This document shows positions 17,142 to 24,693 of a DNA stretch of 36,382 nt, piece after piece. The translations under genes were made by a program, and so were the position numbers. A model generated the notes under the pieces. It saw only the letters and a program-made list of their open reading frames with translations. It was not told the origin of the DNA and did no database searches. The stretch covers positions 1-36,382 of the forward strand of contig JAGHTF010000055.1 in assembly GCA_018065485.1 (NCBI GenBank). Reading direction: 5' to 3'. How positions within the stretch are numbered: the stretch's first letter is position 1; every line of letters starts with the position of its first letter. The stretch comes from Candidatus Cryptobacteroides fimicaballi. Its GTDB lineage: Bacteria > Bacteroidota > Bacteroidia > Bacteroidales > UBA932.

Positions 17142-18208
17142 AAAGAATTGTTTTAGTTACGGCGCTGGTCCTGTCGGCGGCAACGATGATGATTTCCTGT
17201 GCCAAGAAGAACACAGGCTCGTCGGCAAACGAATCGGCAAAAAGATACCTTGACGCCTGGATTGCACTTCAGAAACAAAGTCACGGCGAATATCTGTGGA
17301 GTATCACACCACTGGGAAGTTATATTCTCGAAAGCAGCGGAGGCAACGGGGTAAGCACGGGAAGCAGCGACAAGATTCCATACGCAAGAGTACACGTTAC
17401 GATGTTCGACCTGAACGGCGAAGTGCTTTCGAGTACGACCGAGTTCTGGGCCAAGCGTCTGGGCTACTATGACCAGGGAGCACCATACGATCCCATAACC
17501 GTAAGGAGGGGCAGCGGGACAATGGCCCCGGGGACCGACGAAATAATCTCAATGATGTCCAACGGGCAGAAAATCAAGGCTCTGATTCCCGGATGGCTTA
17601 TGGCCGACGACAACAACTATCCGCGCTATGACACCGCCGAAGAGTATTTCAACAAATGCTCCGGCACAACCGTTATAATGGAGATAGAGCTCCTCGAAGG
17701 CATCGAGGATATCGAGCAGTACCAGCTTCACCAGATTACCACTTTTCTCAACAGGGAATACGGAGCACAGATAACCGAAGGCGACTCCTCAGGAATGCAC
17801 GGATTTTACTATTACCAGCTTAAGGTTCCGGAAGACACCGTCGCCATTTCCACCTCTGTTTCCGGCACCATCAACTATACCGGAATGCTTACGAACTCCA
17901 GAATGTTCGACACCACATCCGAAGACCTCGCGAAAGAAAATTATATCTACAATGAAGGCTCGTCTTACGGCCCCGTGCAGGTAACCTGGGCAGAGAATTA
18001 CGAAGACATAACTATGGGAAGCAGCGGCAGCAGTGAAGGATCGTCCCTTATCACAGGATTCAAATTCGCACTTTCAAAAATGAAAAAAGGAGAGAAGGGA
18101 GTTGCCGTCTTCACCTCCGACCTGGGATACGGTGCCTCATCTGTCGGAAATATTCCCCCGTATTCCCCATTGGCATTTGAATTGGAGGTAGTCAGCGTAG
18201 ACCGATGA
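17138..18208 (+). CDS. FKBP-like peptidyl-prolyl isomerase lipoprotein
   Basis: A 356-residue protein with a lipoprotein signal (MKRIVLVTALVLSAATMMISC, lipid on Cys21). The C-terminal ~140 residues follow the FKBP fold: SGTINYTGMLTNSRMFDTT, an insertion, LITGFKFALSKMKKGEKGVAVFTSDLGYG and SPLAFELEVVSV. The first half (about 80-180) has a second, more degenerate FKBP-like block (IPYARVHVTMFDLNGEVLSST, EIISMMSNGQKIKALIPG). FKBP proteins speed proline isomerisation and act as chaperones, here in the periplasm or outer membrane. Some aromatic pocket residues are not conserved, so activity is uncertain. Overlaps nrnA and the MATE gene by four bases each. Confidence 0.84.
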   Translation: MKRIVLVTALVLSAATMMISCAKKNTGSSANESAKRYLDAWIALQKQSHGEYLWSITPLGSYILESSGGNGVSTGSSDKIPYARVHVTMFDLNGEVLSSTTEFWAKRLGYYDQGAPYDPITVRRGSGTMAPGTDEIISMMSNGQKIKALIPGWLMADDNNYPRYDTAEEYFNKCSGTTVIMEIELLEGIEDIEQYQLHQITTFLNREYGAQITEGDSSGMHGFYYYQLKVPEDTVAISTSVSGTINYTGMLTNSRMFDTTSEDLAKENYIYNEGSSYGPVQVTWAENYEDITMGSSGSSEGSSLITGFKFALSKMKKGEKGVAVFTSDLGYGASSVGNIPPYSPLAFELEVVSVDR

Positions 18209-19599
18209 GTTCTGTTGCAGGAGTTCCCACAGAGTTGGGGACGGAAAAAATCGGAACATTGCTAAGAAAGTTCGCAGTTCCGGGCATCATTGCCCAGACT
18301 GCGTCTTCTTTGTACAATATGGTGGACAGTATCTTCATCGGACACATTCCCGACGTAGGAGCGTATGCCATTTCCGGTCTGGCAGTAACCTTCCCTCTGA
18401 TGAACTTCTCGGTAGCCTTGGGCGCTCTGGTCGGTGTCGGGGGTCTTACAATGGTATCGGTTCTGCTGGGACAAAAAAGAAATGCAGCAGCCAACAATGT
18501 ACTTTCAAACGTTCTCACACTTAACGCTCTGATAGGAATTACCTTCACTGTAGTTTCCCTGATTTTTCTGGACCCTATCCTAAGATTCTTCGGAGCCAGT
18601 GACGCAACTCTACCCTTCGCCAGAGACTATATGAGGATTATCCTGGCAGGAAATGTAATCACTCACCTTTACTTCGGTCTCAACGGAATTATCCGCGCGA
18701 GCGGAAACCCACGCACAGCAATGGCTTTGACCTTATTTACGGTCATTTCGAATGCGATTCTGGACCCCATATTCATCTTTGCGCTCGGACTGGGCATAAA
18801 AGGCGCCGCACTGGCCACCATCCTTTGCCAGCTGATTTCGCTGATGTACACCCTCAGGTTCTTCTCGAATCCCGAACGCGTGCCCCATTTCCCGAAGCAT
18901 ATATTCCAGATAGACTGGAAAATAGCAAAGACATCCCTGTCAATTGGCGCCGGTCCCTGCCTTATGAATTCGGCAGCCTGTCTGGTGGCCCTGTTCGTCA
19001 ACCAACAGCTTGCGAAATACGGCGGAGACCTTGCCATAGGGGCTTACGGAATAGGCAACCGCATTACATTTATGTTTATTATGATTGTAATGGGCCTTAC
19101 GCAGGGGATGCAGCCCATCATAGGGTACAACTACGGAGCCAAACTGTACTCCAGGGTCCGGAAGGTATTCGTCATTTCCTGCATATGGGCTATTGCAACG
19201 ACTATGCTCTGCTTTCTTGTTTCGGAATTCATTCCGGGCATTGCAGCCTCGCTGTTCACTCCTGATGAGCATCTGCGAACCCTGGCGGCAAACGGATTGC
19301 GTCTGATGAATGCCGGAATAGGGCTCGTGGGATTCGGAATGTGCTGCACAATTCTGTTCCAGAGTATAGGGATGGTAAAGGTCTCCATTTTCCTTTCGCT
19401 CGTACGCCAGCTCATCATTTTGGTTCCGCTGTTGTACTTCCTGCCTCTCGTTATGGAAGAAAAGGGTGTATGGATGAGTTTCCCGATCTCGGATCTGGCA
19501 TCCATAGTAATCTCGGCATTCTTCGTAATACGCCTTTTCGCCAAGCTTTCAAAGCTCGGCGATGGCGAAGATGCGACTGTTCTCGGATCCCGGCTTTAA
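18205..19599 (+). CDS. MATE-family multidrug/cation antiporter
   Basis: A 464-residue inner-membrane transporter with about 12 hydrophobic segments in the MATE two-bundle layout. Typical stretches are KFAVPGIIAQTASSLYNMVDSIFIGH, an internal RASGNPRTAM loop and VMGLTQGMQPIIGYNYGA, the second-half equivalent. MATE proteins export cationic drugs and metabolites using Na+ or H+. The specific substrate cannot be told. It starts in the ATGA overlap with the FKBP-like gene and ends nine bases from the convergent ackA. Confidence 0.93.
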   Translation: MSSVAGVPTELGTEKIGTLLRKFAVPGIIAQTASSLYNMVDSIFIGHIPDVGAYAISGLAVTFPLMNFSVALGALVGVGGLTMVSVLLGQKRNAAANNVLSNVLTLNALIGITFTVVSLIFLDPILRFFGASDATLPFARDYMRIILAGNVITHLYFGLNGIIRASGNPRTAMALTLFTVISNAILDPIFIFALGLGIKGAALATILCQLISLMYTLRFFSNPERVPHFPKHIFQIDWKIAKTSLSIGAGPCLMNSAACLVALFVNQQLAKYGGDLAIGAYGIGNRITFMFIMIVMGLTQGMQPIIGYNYGAKLYSRVRKVFVISCIWAIATTMLCFLVSEFIPGIAASLFTPDEHLRTLAANGLRLMNAGIGLVGFGMCCTILFQSIGMVKVSIFLSLVRQLIILVPLLYFLPLVMEEKGVWMSFPISDLASIVISAFFVIRLFAKLSKLGDGEDATVLGSRL

Positions 19600-19608
19600 G
19601 GCAGAGTG

Positions 19609-20829
19609 CTATTCTTCCGTCTCGCACACGAGGCGCATTGTATCCCTTGCGATTACAAGTTCCTCGTTGGTAGGAATCATTGCCACCTTAACTGTTGAAT
19701 CCGGAGAGGAGATGATTGTTTCGCCGCCTCCGGAAGCATTGATATTGGCTTCCTCGTCCAGCTTTACTCCCAGATAGGAAAGGTTCTCACAAATTCTCCT
19801 GCGAAGGCGGGCATTGTTTTCTCCGATACCGGCAGTGAACACTATGAGATCCACACCGTTGAGCTCGGCAATGAAGCCTCCTACATTCTTGATTGTGTCG
19901 TAGGTGAGTTTCTTGAGCACAATCTTGGCTCTCTTGTCCCCCTCCAGCGCGGCCGCGTTCATATCCCGCAGGTCGGAACTCTTGCCCGACAGACCCAGGA
20001 AACCGCTCTTCTTGTTCATAATCTCGGTCATCTGGTCCGGGGTGAGGTTCTCTTTCTTCATTATGTAAGGAACAATGCTGGCGTCGATGTTACCGCATCG
20101 GGTACCCATAATCATTCCCTCGAGAGGGGTAAAGCCCATTGTTGTATCTACACACTTGCCGTCCTTGATTGCAGTTATCGAACTGCCGTTTCCAAGGTGA
20201 CAGGTAATTATCTTTGAATTGTCGATATCCAGTCCTGCCAGCTTTGCACCCCTGCGGGAAACATATTCGTGAGAGGTTCCGTGGGCCCCGTAGCGGCGTA
20301 CGCGGTATTTCTCGTAATATTCCCAGGGAAGCGCGTACATATAGGCATACGGCAGCATTGTCTGGTGGAAGGCTGTGTCGAAGGTGACTGACTGGGGAAC
20401 CTTGGGAAGCACCTGCGAAACGGCGCGGATTCCAAGCAGATTGGCAGGATTGTGCAGAGGAGCAAAGTCACTGCAGATCTCGATTTTCTCTATAACGTCC
20501 TCACTGACCAAAGCACTTCCGGAGAAGAAATCAGCACCCTGCACTATACGGTGGCCTACGGCTTCGATGTCATCGAAACTTTTAAGCACCCCGTGCTCGG
20601 GGTCGATCAGCGCATCCATCACGAGTTTCATTCCAACCTTATGGTCGGGAATCGGGGTTTTTATTGTTACGGGGCTTTTTCCGCTCGGCTTATGGACAAG
20701 GTTTGAGTCCGGAAGCCCGATTTTTTCCACAAGTCCCTTAGCCATAAGGTCATACACTTCTTCATTCTTCATATCCAGCAACTGGTACTTGATAGAAGAA
20801 CTTCCACAGTTGATTACAAGAATTATCAT
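19609..20829 (-). CDS. ackA: Acetate kinase
   Basis: A 406-residue acetate kinase that makes acetate and ATP from acetyl phosphate. Seen: the N-terminal ASKHA motif NCGSSSIKYQ (7-16), AVGHRIVQGADFF, FDTAFHQTM with the catalytic Asp, HGTSHEY, HLGNGSS and FTAGIGENN near the C-terminus. Length is typical. It is transcribed alone, converging on the MATE gene, and is separated from pta by about 5 kb of unrelated genes. Confidence 0.97.
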   Translation of the reverse strand: MIILVINCGSSSIKYQLLDMKNEEVYDLMAKGLVEKIGLPDSNLVHKPSGKSPVTIKTPIPDHKVGMKLVMDALIDPEHGVLKSFDDIEAVGHRIVQGADFFSGSALVSEDVIEKIEICSDFAPLHNPANLLGIRAVSQVLPKVPQSVTFDTAFHQTMLPYAYMYALPWEYYEKYRVRRYGAHGTSHEYVSRRGAKLAGLDIDNSKIITCHLGNGSSITAIKDGKCVDTTMGFTPLEGMIMGTRCGNIDASIVPYIMKKENLTPDQMTEIMNKKSGFLGLSGKSSDLRDMNAAALEGDKRAKIVLKKLTYDTIKNVGGFIAELNGVDLIVFTAGIGENNARLRRRICENLSYLGVKLDEEANINASGGGETIISSPDSTVKVAMIPTNEELVIARDTMRLVCETEE

Positions 20830-20857
20830 ATTGAATATTGTTTTCTGTTAAGCCGCG

Positions 20858-20865
20858 CAAAATTA
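20858..20865 (-). promoter_or_regulatory. -7 promoter box for ackA
   Basis: TAATTTTG on the minus strand matches TAnnTTTG and ends 28 bases before the ackA ATG. Confidence 0.5.
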
Positions 20866-20901
20866 CGAAATAATTGCTTATTTTGCGAAAAATGACGGGA
20901 A

Positions 20902-21972
20902 ATGATTGAGGCGGACGGAATCGAGGCGATTTCCTTTTCTTATACAGCAGGCGTTGCAACAGCAGCTCTGGCGGGACTGGTTCCGTCGGAGTTTTCCCTG
21001 ATTCTTCTACTTTTGTCGGGAGTACTTACCCTCGACTGTACATTACGCCCGAAAGGTTCCCCTGCAAGGGCTGCGTTATTGTTTTTTCTGATAGGAGCAT
21101 TTTCCTTTTCCTGTGCCAACGTCCCCCACATCCGACATCAGCCTTTTACAGATGAGCTGGAATGGACCAAACGGCAGATAGCGGGCATCCCGTTCGCCGA
21201 CAGCAAGGTGAACCATCTGCTTTCAGCACTGCTTACCGGGGACAGAAAACCGGTGGACAAGTGCACGATACAGGCTTTCCGAAACAGCGGCGCGGCTCAT
21301 ATTCTGGCATTGTCGGGACTTCATCTCGGAATCATTTACGGAATCCTCCGCACACTGGGAATTCCTTTAGGCCGAAGCCGGACCGCCTGCCGGACAAGGT
21401 CCGCACTCACGATTTTCCTGTGCGGTTCATACACCGTCCTTACCGGGGCGGGACCGTCGCTGGTCAGGGCGCTGCTCTATATCATACTAAGAGAAATTCT
21501 GGAGAACAGCCCTCACCGGAGGCGTGATCCGGTAAAGATATTCTGCACTGCGCTGCTCATCCATCTGTGTCTGGATCCGATGTCGGTCAAATCGTTGAGT
21601 TTTCAGCTTTCATACCTGGCAATGACAGGTATAAGTTTCGTGTACCCCATCCTGCACAACTGGTATCCGAAGACCTCTCGAAGCTGGCTGGACAGATTCG
21701 ATTTCCCGGCACGCATCTGGGACGCCTGCGCGCTTTCCGTCAGCTGCCAGATTTTTACAGCTCCCCTGGCCTGGATCAGGTTCGGGACTTTTCCGAAATA
21801 TTTTCTGCTTACAAACCTGTTGAGCCTTCCGCTGAGCGAGGCGCTGATGCTGTGCGGACTGGCCTGTCTGATTCTGGAAATCGCTGGGCTGACGTTCCTC
21901 CCGCTGCTGAGGCTTACGGAATGGCTATGCAGCGCTCTGGAATATTGTCTTACGGTTATTGCCGGAATGTGA
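20902..21972 (+). CDS. Short ComEC/Rec2-type membrane protein (competence domain only)
   Basis: A 356-residue multi-pass membrane protein. The Competence domain is shown by LLSALLTGDRKPVDKCTIQAF and NSGAAHILALSGLHLGI (about 107-144), followed by GPSLVRALLY and SFQLSYLAMTGISFV. ComEC forms the inner-membrane channel for DNA uptake. Here both the N-terminal OB-like DUF4131 part and the C-terminal metallo-beta-lactamase domain are missing; Bacteroidales members that I recall are about 650-700 residues. The start is supported by an in-frame ATG with a hydrophobic segment right behind it; the other ATG just upstream is closed by a stop within five codons. Its 3' end overlaps apbE by 17 bases. No other competence genes are nearby. 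Confidence 0.82.
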   Translation: MIEADGIEAISFSYTAGVATAALAGLVPSEFSLILLLLSGVLTLDCTLRPKGSPARAALLFFLIGAFSFSCANVPHIRHQPFTDELEWTKRQIAGIPFADSKVNHLLSALLTGDRKPVDKCTIQAFRNSGAAHILALSGLHLGIIYGILRTLGIPLGRSRTACRTRSALTIFLCGSYTVLTGAGPSLVRALLYIILREILENSPHRRRDPVKIFCTALLIHLCLDPMSVKSLSFQLSYLAMTGISFVYPILHNWYPKTSRSWLDRFDFPARIWDACALSVSCQIFTAPLAWIRFGTFPKYFLLTNLLSLPLSEALMLCGLACLILEIAGLTFLPLLRLTEWLCSALEYCLTVIAGM

Positions 21973-22900
21973 AACCGTCGGAAGACCAGATCCCGCTCTC
22001 ATCGATGAGGCAGGCTTCAAGATCGGGACGGGAGAGTATGAATTCGCGGGCCTGTTCAAGACCGACCACCATACAGTAGGTAGCAATGGCATCGGCAAGT
22101 GCGGCGGAAGGAGCCACAACGGTTGCACTCTGCAGGCCGTGGGTCACGGGATAACCGGTACGGGGGTCGATGGTATGGGAATACTTTACTCCATCCACTA
22201 TATAATATTTACGGTAGTTTCCGGACGTAACTATACCGCAGGACTTGCCCTCTGAGCTCCATATCCCCCGGAGTTCGGCACCCGGAGAATCATTCCCGTC
22301 GCGAGGGTTGTCGATTCCCACGGTCCAGCCCTTTCCGCTGGCGTTCAGACCGCAACAATATATCTCACCTATATCCACCAGCATATCGGTAATTCCGTGT
22401 GAACGGAGGTAACCGGCAACGATATCGGAACTCAACCCCTGTGCAAAAGAATTATAGTTTATTTTATGCCAATCATAGCATTCTTTCAGGGTTGACTGCA
22501 CCTTTTCGGCAGATGGCAAACTATCGTTTTCGAAACCGAATCCCCAGATATCGAAAAGAGGCGCGGCCCCGGCGTTCACCACTCCTCCGGTAAGGTCGGA
22601 AAATTCTTTTGCAAGTTCAAAGGCGCTGTTGAACAGAGGACTCGGGTCGCTGAGTTCCCCACGGTTATAGCGGCTGAGCTGAGACTTCGAATTGTATCCC
22701 GACAAGGTAGTGTCTATTGCAAATAGGATGGAATCCACACCGATTTGCAATTCGCCGCGGGTGAGGTCTGCTCCTTTGCTGTTATAAATGACCGCATACC
22801 TGCCTCCCTGGGCATAGCCGCCAAGACGTTCATAACGCGGAGCGCAACAAACGAAGAGGGAAAAGAGCAGGACAAATGCTGGAAGGAGACGGAATCTCAT
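21956..22900 (-). CDS. apbE: FAD:protein FMN transferase, lipoprotein form
   Basis: A 314-residue ApbE-family enzyme from the ATG at 22900; a TTG four codons earlier is less likely. It has a lipoprotein-like signal (MRFRLLPAFVLLFSLFVCC). ApbE attaches FMN to Thr/Ser of exported flavoproteins such as NqrB/C and RnfG, in the periplasm with Mg2+. Seen: SGYNSKSQLSRYN, the flavin-site stretch GLSSDIVAGYL with MLVDIGEIYCCG, the DPRTGYPV motif and metal-binding ALADAIATY near the C-terminus. The catalytic set looks complete. No nqr or rnf genes are in the window. Confidence 0.92.
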   Translation of the reverse strand: MRFRLLPAFVLLFSLFVCCAPRYERLGGYAQGGRYAVIYNSKGADLTRGELQIGVDSILFAIDTTLSGYNSKSQLSRYNRGELSDPSPLFNSAFELAKEFSDLTGGVVNAGAAPLFDIWGFGFENDSLPSAEKVQSTLKECYDWHKINYNSFAQGLSSDIVAGYLRSHGITDMLVDIGEIYCCGLNASGKGWTVGIDNPRDGNDSPGAELRGIWSSEGKSCGIVTSGNYRKYYIVDGVKYSHTIDPRTGYPVTHGLQSATVVAPSAALADAIATYCMVVGLEQAREFILSRPDLEACLIDESGIWSSDGFTFRQ

Positions 22901-22922
22901 ACCGGGTGGCAAACTATTTGTA

Positions 22923-22930
22923 CAAAGTTA
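22923..22930 (-). promoter_or_regulatory. -7 promoter box for apbE
   Basis: TAACTTTG on the minus strand matches TAnnTTTG and ends 22 bases before the ATG at 22900. Confidence 0.45.
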
Positions 22931-22979
22931 GCGGATTTTTGCACAAAAATGCGCATATTTGTATGATTTTACGCATAAA

Positions 22980-24047
22980 ATGAAGTTTACAAACAAACAG
23001 CTGCTGATTGCAGGTCTCATTCTGGGAATGAGTTTCGCTCTGGCCGCCTGCAAAAAGAACAACGAGGAAGAAACCACCACCAAATTCTTGTCCGGCTCAC
23101 TGTCGACAGGGGCTCCTGCCTACGCATTCGTGGGAGAAGAAATCACGATGCGCTACGGAGGCCTTTCCAAGGAGGATGGAGATTCTCTGCTAACATACAT
23201 CTGGAAAATCAGTGTAGATGACGTCGCAGACACCCTGCGCAAGGAAAGCGACCCCGCTTCGGTTGCCGCAGTCAAACGTTTCACTATTCCCGACACCCTC
23301 GGCACGTTCCGGATTACCGTGCAGGCCATTGCCAGCGGCTACGCTTCTTCGAGCGCCACTTCCGACATCAAATTCCTGGACAACACGATGGACGGACGCG
23401 GCTCCCTTTCCGGATTCGTAGTGGATCCGGATAAGGACATCTACCTTACCGACCCCCGAGACGACATCGAATATCTATGCCATATCACTGACGGACAAAT
23501 ATGGATGAGGCAGAATCTGGCATACGAGGGCACTGAAGAATCAGGCATTCTGGGAGTGCCATATGACAAGGAGCCCAGGCTCTCCAGGACATTCGGCAGA
23601 TACTACACCTGGGAAGAGGCGGTAAAGGCCTGCCCTCCCGGATGGAGGCTTCCTTCGGAGAAGGATTGGGTTCAACTCGCATCGGAAGTTATTCCGGACG
23701 CACAGCAGAAGAGCAATTTCAAAGACGTCGCCGGAGACTTCCTGGGAAACATAAAATTCAATGGGGAAAGGATGTGGGGATACTGGCCGAATGACGTAAC
23801 AATTACAGACAGACTGGGATTCACCGCCCTGCCCTGCGGAATAGACAACGTTACGGCAGAGCAGCACAATTTCAGCCATTTCGGGGATTACGCCGCATTC
23901 TGGACTGCCGATGCAATGGAAGATACCCCCGAAGCCCTGTTCCGTTATATGCATTCGAAATCGAAAGATGTATTCGTCGAATACGGCAGCACGTCCAGGC
24001 TGAGGCTGAACGTCCGCTGCGTCAAAGATTTGGAGGAGGAAGAATAA
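22980..24047 (+). CDS. Lipoprotein with FISUMP domain
   Basis: A 355-residue protein with a strong lipoprotein signal (LAAC, lipid on Cys24), followed by a beta-rich Ig/PKD-like stretch (about 35-145) and a C-terminal FISUMP-type domain (Fibrobacter succinogenes major paralogous domain): GQIWMRQNLAY, FGRYYTWEEAVKACPPGWRLPSEKDWVQL, a closing beta block and LRLNVRCVKD. Such proteins are surface or outer-membrane lipoproteins of unknown function, often in large families. The ATG at 22980 is chosen because it gives the signal peptide; a TTG seven codons earlier is not needed. It is followed after one base by DUF4290. Confidence 0.87.
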   Translation: MKFTNKQLLIAGLILGMSFALAACKKNNEEETTTKFLSGSLSTGAPAYAFVGEEITMRYGGLSKEDGDSLLTYIWKISVDDVADTLRKESDPASVAAVKRFTIPDTLGTFRITVQAIASGYASSSATSDIKFLDNTMDGRGSLSGFVVDPDKDIYLTDPRDDIEYLCHITDGQIWMRQNLAYEGTEESGILGVPYDKEPRLSRTFGRYYTWEEAVKACPPGWRLPSEKDWVQLASEVIPDAQQKSNFKDVAGDFLGNIKFNGERMWGYWPNDVTITDRLGFTALPCGIDNVTAEQHNFSHFGDYAAFWTADAMEDTPEALFRYMHSKSKDVFVEYGSTSRLRLNVRCVKDLEEEE

Positions 24048-24048
24048 A

Positions 24049-24693
24049 ATGGACTACAACACTTCGAGAGAACGGCTCGAGATGCCGGAATACGGACGCA
24101 ATGTCCTAAAGATGGTGGAACATCTGAAAGAAATAGAGGACCGCGACAAACGCAGCGAACAGGCTCGTGCCATAGTAAAGGTTATGGAGATACTCAATCC
24201 ACAGGTCCACAGTCAGGAGAATTTCGAGCAGAAACTGTGGAACCACCTGTTCATTATTGCAGGATTCGACCTGGACATAGATGCACCATATCCCTGCCCT
24301 AACCCGGAAGATTTTGAAACCAAGCCGGTTCCTCTCCCGATGAAGGATACCCGGATCAGGGCGGCCCACTACGGACGGAACATCGAAAAAATCATTGACC
24401 TGATTGCCGTCGAGCAGGACGGGGAAATAAAAAACGAACTCATCCGCAATCTGGCCATCTATATGAGACAGCAGTATCTGATATGGAACAAGGATTCCGT
24501 AGCCGATGAGACAATCTTCGAGGACATAGAAAAACTGTCCGAAGGAAGGATTGAAGTGCCCCGGGAAATCAGCCTGACCAAGATTCCGGACAAGGCCAAT
24601 TTCTCACGTCCGAATCTCGGACTGAATATAGGAGGTAGAAATTCCCGTTCCCGCAAGAACGGACGCAAGCAAAACAGAAAAAAAGTCCTGTAA
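24049..24693 (+). CDS. DUF4290 protein
   Basis: A 214-residue soluble protein of the Bacteroidota-specific DUF4290 family (MDYNTSRERLEMPEYGRNVLKMVEHL, then HLFIIAGFDLDIDAPYPCP and RAAHYGRNIEKIIDLI). It is largely helical with two related segments each carrying E/H-YGRN, and a very basic tail (RNSRSRKNGRKQNRKK) that may bind nucleic acid. Function unknown. In other Bacteroidales I recall it beside murA; here it abuts ftsK, with the ftsK ATG directly after its TAA. Confidence 0.84.
   Translation: MDYNTSRERLEMPEYGRNVLKMVEHLKEIEDRDKRSEQARAIVKVMEILNPQVHSQENFEQKLWNHLFIIAGFDLDIDAPYPCPNPEDFETKPVPLPMKDTRIRAAHYGRNIEKIIDLIAVEQDGEIKNELIRNLAIYMRQQYLIWNKDSVADETIFEDIEKLSEGRIEVPREISLTKIPDKANFSRPNLGLNIGGRNSRSRKNGRKQNRKKVL

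Noticed and set aside
21950..21996. Weak inverted repeat ACGGTT/AACCGT at the comEC-apbE junction
   Set aside because: A six-base stem with a 15-base loop inside two coding ends; too weak to call a terminator.
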